Shown one piece after another: positions 7,282-15,769 of a stretch of DNA of 64,000 bases. The notes below the pieces were generated by a model. The model was not told the origin of the DNA, searched no databases, and was given only the letters and a program-made list of their open reading frames with translations. Position numbers and translations under genes: made by a program. Within the stretch, counting starts at the first letter, position 1. The number at the start of each line of letters is the position of its first letter. The stretch comes from Halomonas sp. BDJS001 (GTDB lineage: Bacteria > Pseudomonadota > Gammaproteobacteria > Pseudomonadales > Halomonadaceae): positions 4,898,001-4,962,000 of the forward strand of contig NZ_CP110535.1 of assembly GCF_026104355.1 (NCBI RefSeq). Reading direction: 5' to 3'.

Positions 7282-8838
7282 ATGAGTCATCAAGCACATG
7301 TTCTAGGCATCGATATCGGCACTGGCAGCGCCCGAGCAGGCATTTTCACGCCGGATGGCGTGATGCTAGCCGAAGCGAAAACACCGATTGCAATGCATCG
7401 CCCTGCCGAGCACCACGTGGAGCAAAGCTCAACGGATATCTGGCGCGCGGTATGCAGCGCGACCCAGCGCGCCCGCGAGGCTGCCAACGTGACGTCCGAT
7501 TCCATCACCAGTATGTCGGTGAGCGCCACCTGCTCGTTGGTGCTCCTTGATAAGCAGGATAAGCCGCTAGCGCTCTCACCGGGTGATGAAGCGTGGAATA
7601 TCATTGTGTGGATGGATCATCGGGCAACCGCAGAAGCCGCTGAGTGCACGGCTACCCAGGCAGCGCCACTGCGCAATCTGGGGGGCATCATGTCTCCCGA
7701 GATGCAGATGCCTAAGCTCATGTGGTTGAAGCGGCACCGACCCGAGCTCTATGCAGAGATCGGCTATGCGGGTGACCTAGGCGATTGGCTGGGCTTTAAA
7801 TGCACCGGCTCGCTTGAACGCTCGGTCTGCATGCTCGCCTGCAAGTGGACATTTGACCCGCGCCCTGGACATGGCTGGGATCATGACTTTCTAAACCAGA
7901 TCGATATGCAGGATGTACTCGAGTGCGCCCGCCTGCCCGAACAAGCTCTCCCCGTGGGCGTAGCGCTTGGGCAGTTGACCGAAGAAGCCGCTGACGACTT
8001 GGGACTGACGACTCGGTGTACCTTCGCAGTGGGCATGATTGATGCTTATGCGGGTGCGCTGGGCACACTAGGCAGAAGCCTCGCTGACACTCCCGAGCGC
8101 CGGCTTGCCGTGATTGGCGGCACTTCCACTTGTCATATCGGCGCCCAGCCCGTGCGGCGAGAAGTGCCCGGCGTGTGGGGCCCCTATCCGGGGGCGCTAT
8201 GCGACGGTTTTGTCGCCAACGAAGGGGGGCAAAGCATTACCGGTGCCCTTCTAGATCACCTGGCAGCCCTATTTTCAGCAAGCAGTGAATTCGGCGACGA
8301 TCTTCACGGCGCGTTATCAGACCTTCTACTCGAGCGCTTGGCAACCGGTGACCCTGCCCCTGACATCCATGTGTGTCCTGACTTCATTGGCAACCGCTCA
8401 CCCTTGGCCGATCCGGAAATTCGCGGCGCCATCACTGGATTGACCCTCGATACGCCTCGCGAGAGCTTTATCAAGGTCTATTGGGCGGCAGCCACCTCGC
8501 TGGTTTACGGCACCCGCGCCATCATAGAGCGTATGAATGCCCATGGTTATGCCATCGATACCCTGCACCTCAGCGGAGGGCATGGACGTTCAACACTGCT
8601 GCGCAAGCTCTATGCCGACGGTACCGGTTGCCGGGTTGTGCTGGCGGATGCGCCGGAACCCGTACTACTTGGAGTAGCCGTGGCGGCCCTGGCTGCCCAA
8701 GCCAACGGTGAGATGCTCAGCGTTGCCAATGGCCTCACCCCAGGCGAACAAACATTAGAGCCTGACCTGGCAATGCAAGCACTGCACACTGCGCGTTATA
8801 CCGCTTTCAAGAAACTTTACGAAGGGCGTCTCGACTGA
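7282..8838 (+). CDS. FGGY-family pentulose kinase (D-ribulokinase-like)
   Basis: A 518-residue protein. The N-terminal phosphate loop LGIDIGTGSARAGIF and the C-terminal motif HLSGGHGRSTLL belong to FGGY carbohydrate kinases. The length and the segments MDHRATAEA, MQMPKLMWLK and CPDFIGNRSPLADP fit the pentulose (D-ribulose / L-ribulose) branch better than glycerol or xylulose kinase. It would phosphorylate the imported sugar, or its ketose, in the cytoplasm with ATP. No isomerase, dehydrogenase or epimerase lies in the operon, so the substrate must be a pentulose itself or be oxidised by an enzyme coded elsewhere. Confidence 0.85.
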   Translation: MSHQAHVLGIDIGTGSARAGIFTPDGVMLAEAKTPIAMHRPAEHHVEQSSTDIWRAVCSATQRAREAANVTSDSITSMSVSATCSLVLLDKQDKPLALSPGDEAWNIIVWMDHRATAEAAECTATQAAPLRNLGGIMSPEMQMPKLMWLKRHRPELYAEIGYAGDLGDWLGFKCTGSLERSVCMLACKWTFDPRPGHGWDHDFLNQIDMQDVLECARLPEQALPVGVALGQLTEEAADDLGLTTRCTFAVGMIDAYAGALGTLGRSLADTPERRLAVIGGTSTCHIGAQPVRREVPGVWGPYPGALCDGFVANEGGQSITGALLDHLAALFSASSEFGDDLHGALSDLLLERLATGDPAPDIHVCPDFIGNRSPLADPEIRGAITGLTLDTPRESFIKVYWAAATSLVYGTRAIIERMNAHGYAIDTLHLSGGHGRSTLLRKLYADGTGCRVVLADAPEPVLLGVAVAALAAQANGEMLSVANGLTPGEQTLEPDLAMQALHTARYTAFKKLYEGRLD

Positions 8839-8950
8839 CCTAACCAACCTACTTCATGACGCTAGCTGGACGTTAAGCCAATCAGCGCACCCTCAGACGT
8901 GTACAATGGAGGGCTTTTCCTAGTTGTGCGTTTATTGAGAGGTACTATTT

Positions 8951-9700
8951 GTGAGCAGTGCTAAGCGTCCTGATGTAGTGCGCCCCAGCGGCCGCGAGGC
9001 CGACCAGCTCCGCGACATTCGCCTGACCCGCGACTACACCCGCCATGCGGAAGGTTCTGTACTGGTGGAGTTTGGTGATACCAAGGTGCTGTGTAACGCC
9101 AGCGTAGAAGCCACTGTACCGCGTTGGCTGCGCGGTAAGAATCAGGGTTGGGTAACGGCTGAGTACGGTATGCTGCCCCGCGCGACGCATTCGCGCAGCA
9201 ACCGCGAAGCGACCCAGGGTAAGCAGGGCGGCCGCACGCTGGAAATTCAGCGCTTGATTGGCCGCAGCCTGCGCGCAGCGGTCAATTTGAAAAAGCTGGG
9301 TGAGTTCACCATCACCGTGGATTGCGATGTGATCCAGGCCGACGGCGGCACCCGCACCGCGGCGATCACCGGTGGCTGCGTAGCGCTGATCGATGCGATC
9401 CGCTACCTGCAGCGCGAGAAGAAGATCAAAAGCGATCCTTTCAAGCAGTTGGTGAGCGCAATCTCCGTGGGCATTTATAAAGGTGTGCCGGTGCTGGATC
9501 TGGACTACCCGGAAGACAGTAAAGCCGATACCGATCTAAACGTAGTAATGACCGAAAGCGGCGAGCTGATCGAAGTACAGGGCACCGCCGAGGCGGGTGC
9601 GTTCACCCGCGCCGAGCTAAACGGCATGCTCGACTTGGCCGAGAAGGCAGGCGATGCGTTACGTGACCATCAGCGTGAAGCGCTGGGTATTCGTGGTTAG
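8951..9700 (+). CDS. rph: Ribonuclease PH
   Basis: A 249-residue protein covering the full RNase PH family: RPSGREADQLRDI at the N-terminus, NREATQGKQGGRTLEIQRLI in the centre and the TDLNVVMTESGELIEVQGT block. It is a phosphate-dependent 3' exoribonuclease that trims tRNA 3' ends. It starts at GTG with GAGGT about eight bases upstream. A TACAAT at 8902-8907 may be its -10, but I see no good -35. In E. coli rph is followed by pyrE; in Pseudomonas, as I recall, crc and pyrE are close by. Here crc and pyrE come 12 kb later. Confidence 0.96.
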   Translation: MSSAKRPDVVRPSGREADQLRDIRLTRDYTRHAEGSVLVEFGDTKVLCNASVEATVPRWLRGKNQGWVTAEYGMLPRATHSRSNREATQGKQGGRTLEIQRLIGRSLRAAVNLKKLGEFTITVDCDVIQADGGTRTAAITGGCVALIDAIRYLQREKKIKSDPFKQLVSAISVGIYKGVPVLDLDYPEDSKADTDLNVVMTESGELIEVQGTAEAGAFTRAELNGMLDLAEKAGDALRDHQREALGIRG

Positions 9701-9717
9701 TAGGTAGAGCAATCAAG

Positions 9718-9753
9718 CACTATTGCTGGCGTAAAAATTCGCCAGCAATAGTG
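9718..9753. terminator. Hairpin between convergent rph and RidA genes
   Basis: Perfect 14-bp arms CACTATTGCTGGCG (9718-9731) and CGCCAGCAATAGTG (9740-9753) with an 8-base loop. It lies in the short gap between two converging genes and probably ends transcription from both sides. There is no long T-run after either arm, so termination strength is uncertain. Confidence 0.65.
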
Positions 9754-9761
9754 TTACGCAA

Positions 9762-10106
9762 TTACTTAACCGCAGTCACTACTAATTCTAAAAGTACATT
9801 CTCGCCAAGGTCAGCAACACCTAATGTCGCTCGGGCTGGTAGATGGTCAGCCTCAAACCATTGAGTCCACACATCGTTCATACCTTTCTTAAGGTTCAAG
9901 TCAGAGACATAGGCAGTTGCGGTAACGATTCGCTTATTATCTGTACCTGCTTCGGCTAGATAGCTTTCTAATTTATCAAGCACTTGGCGTGTTTGACCTG
10001 CCATATCAAGCGTAAGATCATCAGCAATTATTCCACCAAAGAAAACAAAGCCATTCGCTTCTACAGCGCGGTGCATAATAGGTGTTTGGATATGTCGTTT
10101 AATCAT
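9762..10106 (-). CDS. RidA (YjgF/YER057c/UK114)-family enamine/imine deaminase
   Basis: A 114-residue protein with the RidA end signature LPARATLGVADLGENVLLEL, including the conserved Arg (about residue 93) that binds the substrate carboxylate. RidA enzymes hydrolyse reactive enamine or imine intermediates to keto acids and ammonia. It lies 42 bp downstream of, and on the same strand as, genes for FAD amine oxidases, whose direct products are imines, so a role in clearing those products is likely. The ribosome site is GGAGAG. The gene looks more AT-rich than rph next to it. The subgroup (RidA versus Rid1-7) is not assigned. Confidence 0.88.
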   Translation of the reverse strand: MIKRHIQTPIMHRAVEANGFVFFGGIIADDLTLDMAGQTRQVLDKLESYLAEAGTDNKRIVTATAYVSDLNLKKGMNDVWTQWFEADHLPARATLGVADLGENVLLELVVTAVK

Positions 10107-10148
10107 AATACTCTCCAGTTTGCCTTAATTGGCGTACGTTAACTCGTC

Positions 10149-11267
10149 CTATTCAGGACAAGGTGTTTGAAATCTTTGAATAGAGAAAGGAGTGATGGGG
10201 AGCTTGGGCTCTCGCTCCATGGCAAGGTCGGCGACTATTTCTCCAGTAATGGGGCCTAACTGATAGCCGTGAGCTGAGAACCCAAAAGCGTGAATAACAT
10301 TATCGTGTTGACTGCTGAGACCGATGACAGGAATGTGATCCTTCATGACTGCCTCAACGCCTGCCCAGGTTCGCATGATGCGTGCCTCTTTCATGAACGG
10401 AAACAGGCTGACGACGGTATCGGCATTCTCCGCCAGCCCATCCAAGCGGGTTTCGGCCACATGGCGAACAGAATCTACGTCACCGCGCACCCCTCCTCCA
10501 ATCAAAACAGTACCGTTCTCAAACTGCTTAAAAGATAATGGCCGCGAAGTGGCACCCACTACTGTTCCTAAAAATGGCGATAGTCGCTCAGTGATCATTA
10601 ACATGGGAGCTTCAGCAGTGAGAGGAACCGGCTCTCCTAACCATTTGCAAAGCTCTCCTGCCCAAGCGCCAGCACAATTGACAAGCAAGTCGGCATCGAA
10701 ATGCTCACCGCCGCCGCTCAGCCGCCAGCCGTTTCCCTTGGACTCAATGGCGGTTATCTCGATACCTTCACGGAATCGGACTCCCTGGCGTTCGGCCTCT
10801 CGACGCCAGGCGGTAACGGTGCGATAGGGGTTGGCAAAACCATCGCCATCGCACGCCAGCGCTCCCGGGCAGTGGTCGGCCAATGCTGGCAACCGACGGT
10901 GTAACTCGTCACGGCCGATCAGGACTTCATGGTGAAACCCCAGGTCACGTACCTGGCGCTCGCGGTCGGCAAGGATGGCCATGTCCTTATCGTTTTCGGC
11001 CACCTTGACCTGCCCGACGGGGCGAAATCCGCAGTCGTCACCGACGATGTCGGTCATGCACTGCCAGCGCTCCCAAGCTGCTACTGCCAACGGGATCTCT
11101 GCAGGGTGTCGGCCTAAACGCCTCACACCACCTGCATTGACGCCCGAGGCGTGACGGCCTGCATAGGCCTTGTCGATGACAGTGACTTCGTACCCTTGGA
11201 GACTTAACCGCAGCGCGGCACTGCAGCCATGAAAGCCAGCGCCCACAATAACTACGCGCCGAGCCAT
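10149..11267 (-). CDS. FAD-dependent amine/amino-acid dehydrogenase, beta subunit (DAO family)
   Basis: A 372-residue protein with the FAD-binding Rossmann motif VVIVGAGFHGCSAALRL at the N-terminus and the DAO-family C-terminal segment HAFGFSAHGYQLGPITGE. It resembles the small-molecule oxidising subunit of opine oxidase, HcnC and D-hydroxyproline dehydrogenase. Its start overlaps the stop of the next upstream gene by one base (TGATG), and with the two genes before it it makes the order [2Fe-2S] subunit, FAD/NAD subunit, DAO subunit. The three most likely form one heteromeric dehydrogenase. The substrate, probably an N-substituted or D-amino acid, is not shown by the sequence. Confidence 0.85.
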   Translation of the reverse strand: MARRVVIVGAGFHGCSAALRLSLQGYEVTVIDKAYAGRHASGVNAGGVRRLGRHPAEIPLAVAAWERWQCMTDIVGDDCGFRPVGQVKVAENDKDMAILADRERQVRDLGFHHEVLIGRDELHRRLPALADHCPGALACDGDGFANPYRTVTAWRREAERQGVRFREGIEITAIESKGNGWRLSGGGEHFDADLLVNCAGAWAGELCKWLGEPVPLTAEAPMLMITERLSPFLGTVVGATSRPLSFKQFENGTVLIGGGVRGDVDSVRHVAETRLDGLAENADTVVSLFPFMKEARIMRTWAGVEAVMKDHIPVIGLSSQHDNVIHAFGFSAHGYQLGPITGEIVADLAMEREPKLPITPFSIQRFQTPCPE

Positions 11268-12655
11268 CAGCCTTCCTCCGCCGCCTTTGCAAGCTGTCCG
11301 AGGGTGATCGGTTTGAAAGGTGGTCGCAGTCTGTAATAGCCGGTTTCTTCAACACTCTGCTGATTGGCATCTGCTAGCAGTTCGCTCACGGTAATACCGC
11401 ACATACGGCCTTGACACGGCCCCATGCCACAACGAGTGAATGACTTAGTTTGGTTGGGCCCCCGGCAGCCCATGTCAGCCATACGCCGGATTTCTCCGCC
11501 GGTTACCTCTTCGCATCGGCAGGCTAGCGTATCGTCATCGGGTAAGCGCCATTGTTTTGCAGGTCTATACAACACATCGAGAAAAGGCCTAATAGCGGTG
11601 TCACGCGCGAGTGCTTTACGAATTGGTTGGGCGCGTTCAGTACTGTTCTCCAAGGTTAATTTACCTAGCGCCAGGGCAGCCCCCAGCCCCGCTAATTGAC
11701 CTTGCATGGCCGCGGCCTTGGCTCCTACGATACCGCCTCCATCACCCGCTACGGCAATACCTGGGATATCAGTGCCCAGCCACTCATCCAGACGTGGTCG
11801 CCAAGCTAATTGCTGCTCATCCCACTCATGGTGGCAATCCACCGCCCGAGTGATTTGGGTATTGGGGATAACGCCTTGATGAAGCAGCAAGGTAGGCGTT
11901 TCAAGTGTCTGCCAATTATCATCGCCCTGTTGCTTCCATAAAACGCGCTCCAACTGACCACTACCTTCGGCACGCAGAGCGCTTACACCTCTAATGTGGC
12001 GAACACCTGCACGACGTAGTTCACGTAATAGTCCCACCCCTTTTAATAAAGTGCTGACATTACGTAACGCACCGGGAACATGCTTGAGAGCGGCGCGATA
12101 GCGATCCCGTGGCGTTGTATCAAGAATGGCCGCTATCTCGACACCTGCGCGAAGATACTGAGTGGCCAGCAGCAATAATAAGGGGCCACAGCCGGCTAGT
12201 ACGACTGGTGCCTGGGGCACAGCCCCGGCACTCTTGAGCAATATTTGACCACTTCCTGCTGTCATGACCCCTGGCAATGTCCAACCAGCTATTGGCATAG
12301 GCCGCTCCATGGCTCCTGTAGCAAGAATGATATGTCGCGCACAGATCATTTCTGCCTTGTCATCATGCAATAGCCCTATTTCGCGCTGCCGGGTCAATTG
12401 CCACACGGTGGATGCAGGGCGGTAGTCAATTTGAGGGTCTTTAAGCCCCTTGATTAGAGACTCACCAGACCAGTAATCCTCGCCAAGAATCCGCCGATCG
12501 AGCACAGGTGTACGTTCCAATGCACGATAAATTTGACCACCCGCCGCAGGCTGCTCATCTATTACCACCGGCGTAATGCCATGTTCGAGGGCAGTAGTTG
12601 CTGCGGCCATACCTGCTGGGCCGGTACCGAGAATAACTAGGTCATGCGTAATCAT
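11267..12655 (-). CDS. FAD/NAD(P)-binding dehydrogenase alpha subunit with BFD-like [2Fe-2S] domain
   Basis: A 462-residue protein. It has two dinucleotide folds (LVILGTGPAGMAAATTA at residue 5 and VVLAGCGPLLLLLATQY near residue 150), followed by a C-terminal BFD-like iron-sulfur domain with cysteines in LACRCEEVTGGEI and RCGMGPCQGRMCG. This is the architecture of HcnB and of the alpha subunits of opine oxidase and D-hydroxyproline dehydrogenase, which pass electrons from the beta-subunit FAD to an acceptor. It overlaps the [2Fe-2S] subunit gene by 4 bp (ATGA) and the beta gene by one base. Confidence 0.87.
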   Translation of the reverse strand: MITHDLVILGTGPAGMAAATTALEHGITPVVIDEQPAAGGQIYRALERTPVLDRRILGEDYWSGESLIKGLKDPQIDYRPASTVWQLTRQREIGLLHDDKAEMICARHIILATGAMERPMPIAGWTLPGVMTAGSGQILLKSAGAVPQAPVVLAGCGPLLLLLATQYLRAGVEIAAILDTTPRDRYRAALKHVPGALRNVSTLLKGVGLLRELRRAGVRHIRGVSALRAEGSGQLERVLWKQQGDDNWQTLETPTLLLHQGVIPNTQITRAVDCHHEWDEQQLAWRPRLDEWLGTDIPGIAVAGDGGGIVGAKAAAMQGQLAGLGAALALGKLTLENSTERAQPIRKALARDTAIRPFLDVLYRPAKQWRLPDDDTLACRCEEVTGGEIRRMADMGCRGPNQTKSFTRCGMGPCQGRMCGITVSELLADANQQSVEETGYYRLRPPFKPITLGQLAKAAEEG

Positions 12656-12957
12656 GAAGTTAATCTCCTGGCACCCTGCTGTGTATGGACATGCATCCCA
12701 TCGCGAACTTCCGCTTGGCAGGCCTGAACATTGGGATTGCCATCAACTTCCACCAAACATTCAAAGCACACACCCATCATGCAGTAAGGAGCACGAGGGG
12801 CATTACTAACCGGCGTACTCCGGCAGATACTAATACCCGAAGTGAGTAATGCCGCAGCGACTGTATCGCCAGGGCGAGCCGTCACGGTCTGCTCATCAAA
12901 GCGGAAAGTTACTACCGCTTCGTTAGTGGCTTCAGGCGGGGATAGACGTTTGAACAT
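12652..12957 (-). CDS. [2Fe-2S] ferredoxin-like gamma subunit of the amine dehydrogenase
   Basis: A 101-residue protein. The start is the ATG at 12957 with GGAGAG five bases upstream; a longer opening to 13035 lacks a start signal and lies inside the preceding gene. The cysteines in APYCMMGVCFECLVEV and VQACQAEV give the spacing C-x4-C-x2-C followed by a fourth Cys, a plant-type [2Fe-2S] site as in HcnA and the gamma subunit of D-hydroxyproline dehydrogenase. It probably links the alpha and beta subunits in electron transfer. The gene overlaps the preceding FAD-oxidase gene by 26 bp. Confidence 0.85.
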   Translation of the reverse strand: MFKRLSPPEATNEAVVTFRFDEQTVTARPGDTVAAALLTSGISICRSTPVSNAPRAPYCMMGVCFECLVEVDGNPNVQACQAEVRDGMHVHTQQGARRLTS

Positions 12958-14050
12958 GGAATCTCTCCGCAGTAAAAGGGGTAATCTCAGAAGGTGCTTC
13001 AGCGCCTGCGAACCAGGGCGCCAGACATTTCGCATGAGCGGCGGCCAGCGTCACGCCGCTATGGCAACAGGCGACAAAGGCCCCGGGGTGGCTTTCGGAT
13101 GCTTGATAAAGCGGGTAGCCATCGGGTGTCATGACCCGTAACGCTCCCCAGCTGCGAACAACTCGGGTATTGGCAAGTGCCGGCAATGCGCGTACGGCAC
13201 GCTGGGCGATTTGAGCCAGCACCGGCGTTTCGGTGCCATCATCGAAGCCGACATCTTCATGGGAATCGCCCATCAGTATCGAGCCCTCACCGGTCTGGCG
13301 CAGATACGTGGTGGGCAGGTCAAGCAACGGTCGCATGCGTTCGGTGACCAGGATTTCGCCTCGATTGGGTACAAGCGGTGCATCGAGCCCGACTTGCGGG
13401 GCCAGCTCTCGATTGCCGAGCCCGGCTGCCAAAATGACTCGTCCAACGGTGAGGGTCTGGTGATCACGTTCGATCACGAAGCTTCCGCCATTGCGCCGAA
13501 TACGATTGACTTTACTGCCGGGCACGAACTCCCCGCCGTAGTGACGAATCCCATTATGCAGGGCACGCAACAGATAGAGAGGATTGGCGTGGCCATCCCA
13601 GCTTGACCATGAAGCACCGGTAACGCTTTCGCCGATCTCGGGGATCAAGTCGCGTAGCTGGTCGTGATCCAGCATGTCGAACGTGAACTGACGACCGGTC
13701 GCCTGGGCTAGCGCATTGAGTTCCACCTCGCGATTCGCCAGCTCCGCTTGGCTATAGCAGAGATGGACGCCGCCGGGGTTGTGATGCTGGGTGGCGACTC
13801 CCGTCAGCTCAAAGAGCTCCTGGGAAAGTGCCGCCCACAGGGAAGCCGAGCGCATGCTCCATCGCGAATAGAGAGGGATCTCCTGCCCCTTGCCTTGCAC
13901 CCATACCAACCCGAAATTGCCGCGCGAGGCACGATAGGCTACATCGCCTTCATCCAGGACGCTGACCTGATGGCCTTGGCTGGCCAGCCCATAGGCAATC
14001 GCACTGCCTACTAGTCCCCCGCCGATCACGGCGAAATCACACTGCTGCAT
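12932..14050 (-). CDS. FAD-dependent oxidoreductase, DAO family (second)
   Basis: A 372-residue protein with FAD-binding motif CDFAVIGGGLVGSAIAYGL and the family segments RASRGNFGLVWVQGKG and VRSWGALRVMTPDGYPLY. It is a clear paralogue of the product of 20072-21184 (shared RASRGN, WVQGKG, WGALRVMTPDG) and more distant from the DAO subunit at 10149-11267. It is co-transcribed with the polyamine-type ABC importer upstream (10 bp gap) and overlaps the [2Fe-2S] subunit gene. It may act on the imported compound or on a later intermediate. The substrate is unknown. Confidence 0.85.
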   Translation of the reverse strand: MQQCDFAVIGGGLVGSAIAYGLASQGHQVSVLDEGDVAYRASRGNFGLVWVQGKGQEIPLYSRWSMRSASLWAALSQELFELTGVATQHHNPGGVHLCYSQAELANREVELNALAQATGRQFTFDMLDHDQLRDLIPEIGESVTGASWSSWDGHANPLYLLRALHNGIRHYGGEFVPGSKVNRIRRNGGSFVIERDHQTLTVGRVILAAGLGNRELAPQVGLDAPLVPNRGEILVTERMRPLLDLPTTYLRQTGEGSILMGDSHEDVGFDDGTETPVLAQIAQRAVRALPALANTRVVRSWGALRVMTPDGYPLYQASESHPGAFVACCHSGVTLAAAHAKCLAPWFAGAEAPSEITPFTAERFHVQTSIPA

Positions 14051-14060
14051 AGCTGGCTCC

Positions 14061-14855
14061 TTAACCCTTGCCGATGAGAACTTTGTCGATTCCGTAGAAC
14101 CGGTCGAGCAGCACCATGAACAGCACCGTCAGCACGATCAGCACGGTAGAGACCGAGGCGATCAGCGGATCGACGGTGTGAGCGATATGGTTATACATCT
14201 GTACAGGTAGCGTGGTCGTGCTGGGCGAGGCCACGAAAATGGTCATGGACAATTCATCGAAGCTGGTGGTGAACGCCAATATCCAGCCCCCTGCGACGCC
14301 AGGAAGAATCATCGGCATGGTGATACGTCGAAACGTCGTCCATTGGGAAGCCCCCAGCGACAAGGCGGCCTTTTCAGCGCTACGATCCATGCCGAATACC
14401 GATGCCATCACCAAGCGCATGGTGTAGGGCATGACGATAATCACATGGGCCGCAATCAATGCCCAGAAGCTACCGTAAATGCCTATCTGGGAGAAAAAGC
14501 TCAAAAACGCCACCCCGAGAACGACATGGGGGATCATCAGCGGCGACAGGAATAAACCAACCAACGCGTCACGGCCACGGAACCGGTAACGAACAATGGC
14601 CAGCGCCGCGGGCACCGCCAGCAAGGCCGAGAAACTGGCGGCAGCAATGCCGAGATATAGGCTATTCCAGAAAGCACGGATGAAGTCGTGGTGCTCGAAG
14701 ATTGCCGTGAACCAGCGCAGCGAGAACCCGTCCGTGGGGTAGGAGAGATAGCCATGCGGCGTGAAGGCCACCAGCATTACCACCACCAGTGGGGCCAGCA
14801 GGAAAATGACGAATAGCGTGTGAAACGCCAGGGCGAGTTTACTATTACGTAGCAT
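14061..14855 (-). CDS. ABC transporter permease 2, polyamine type (PotC-like)
   Basis: A 264-residue membrane protein. The start is the ATG at 14855 with AGGAG upstream; the reading frame stays open further, but that part overlaps the other permease and is not hydrophobic. It has about six membrane segments and the BPD_transp_1 loop motif around KAALSLGASQWTTFRRI, which contacts the ATPase. It belongs to the PotC/YdcV group of importers for polyamines, amino-acid derivatives or thiamine-like cations. It lies 11 bp after permease 1, in one operon. Confidence 0.88.
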   Translation of the reverse strand: MLRNSKLALAFHTLFVIFLLAPLVVVMLVAFTPHGYLSYPTDGFSLRWFTAIFEHHDFIRAFWNSLYLGIAAASFSALLAVPAALAIVRYRFRGRDALVGLFLSPLMIPHVVLGVAFLSFFSQIGIYGSFWALIAAHVIIVMPYTMRLVMASVFGMDRSAEKAALSLGASQWTTFRRITMPMILPGVAGGWILAFTTSFDELSMTIFVASPSTTTLPVQMYNHIAHTVDPLIASVSTVLIVLTVLFMVLLDRFYGIDKVLIGKG

Positions 14856-14866
14856 CGTGATGACTC

Positions 14867-15769
14867 CTAGCCCAGGGTACGGCGGAAACGCCGCTCCATC
14901 ATGCGGTTGTAGCTCATCACCACGACGACATTGGCCACCAGCAGCACGATGGCGATCGCCGCCCCGAGCGGCCAATTCATGGTGCTGAGATATTCGTCGT
15001 AAGCAGCGGTGGCCGCCACCTTGAGACGCCGCCCACCGATAATGGCCGGCGTGGCGAAGGCGCTGGCGGACAAGGCAAAGACGATCAAGCTGCCGGAGAG
15101 GATTCCGGGCAGTACCTGGGGTATGACCACTCGACGAAAGACGGTGGCATGGCTAGCGCCCAAAGAAAGGCCGGCATGTTCGACGGCAGGATCGAGCTTC
15201 TGCAGGGCGGCCCATACCGAAATCACCATCAGCGGTACCAGCACATGAACCAGCGCGAGAATCACTCCCGTGTGGGTATACATCAAGTTACCGGCACTGG
15301 ACTCGGCAATACCGCTTCCTTCCAGAAACTTGCCAAGCAAGCCGTTGCCACCGATCAACAGAACCCAGCCAAGCGTTCGCACGACCACTGAAATCAATAG
15401 CGGCGCCAGGGTGATGACAAGAAACAGCGAGCGCCATGGACTGCGCATGCGCGAAAGAATGTAGGCCTCCGGCACGCCGATCAAGATACACAGCACCACT
15501 ACCGCAATGCTGATGCCGTAGGTGCGCAGAAATATCTCGTGAAAATAACTGTCTTGCAGAACCTCGATATAGTTTTCGAGGCCGAATGACGAGACGATGC
15601 CGACCGAATAATCAAAACTGTTGAAACTGAGTATCAGCGTCATGATCAGCGGCATGCCCAGCAGGGCGAGAAAGAAAACGGCACCTGGGGCGCTCAACAA
15701 CCACGGCACCGGATTAAGCGAGCGGGCCCGGGGTGTCGAAGAGGGAAGATGGGAAACAAGCTCAGCCAT
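14867..15769 (-). CDS. ABC transporter permease 1, polyamine type (PotB-like)
   Basis: A 300-residue membrane protein of the PotB/YdcU group, with about six membrane segments. The BPD_transp_1 motif is at EHAGLSLGASHATVFRRV, and FALSASAFATPAIIGG is a typical PotB segment. The start is the ATG at 15769, which overlaps the end of the ATPase gene by 8 bp, so translation of the two is coupled. A frame extension of 19 codons lies wholly within the ATPase gene and is not used. Confidence 0.88.
   Translation of the reverse strand: MAELVSHLPSSTPRARSLNPVPWLLSAPGAVFFLALLGMPLIMTLILSFNSFDYSVGIVSSFGLENYIEVLQDSYFHEIFLRTYGISIAVVVLCILIGVPEAYILSRMRSPWRSLFLVITLAPLLISVVVRTLGWVLLIGGNGLLGKFLEGSGIAESSAGNLMYTHTGVILALVHVLVPLMVISVWAALQKLDPAVEHAGLSLGASHATVFRRVVIPQVLPGILSGSLIVFALSASAFATPAIIGGRRLKVAATAAYDEYLSTMNWPLGAAIAIVLLVANVVVVMSYNRMMERRFRRTLG

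Noticed and set aside
10149..12957. Hydrogen cyanide synthase (hcnABC)
   Set aside because: The order [2Fe-2S], FAD/NAD, DAO matches hcnABC, but the same architecture occurs in opine oxidase and D-hydroxyproline dehydrogenase. The importer, the extra oxidase and RidA favour catabolism. Sequence alone cannot exclude it.
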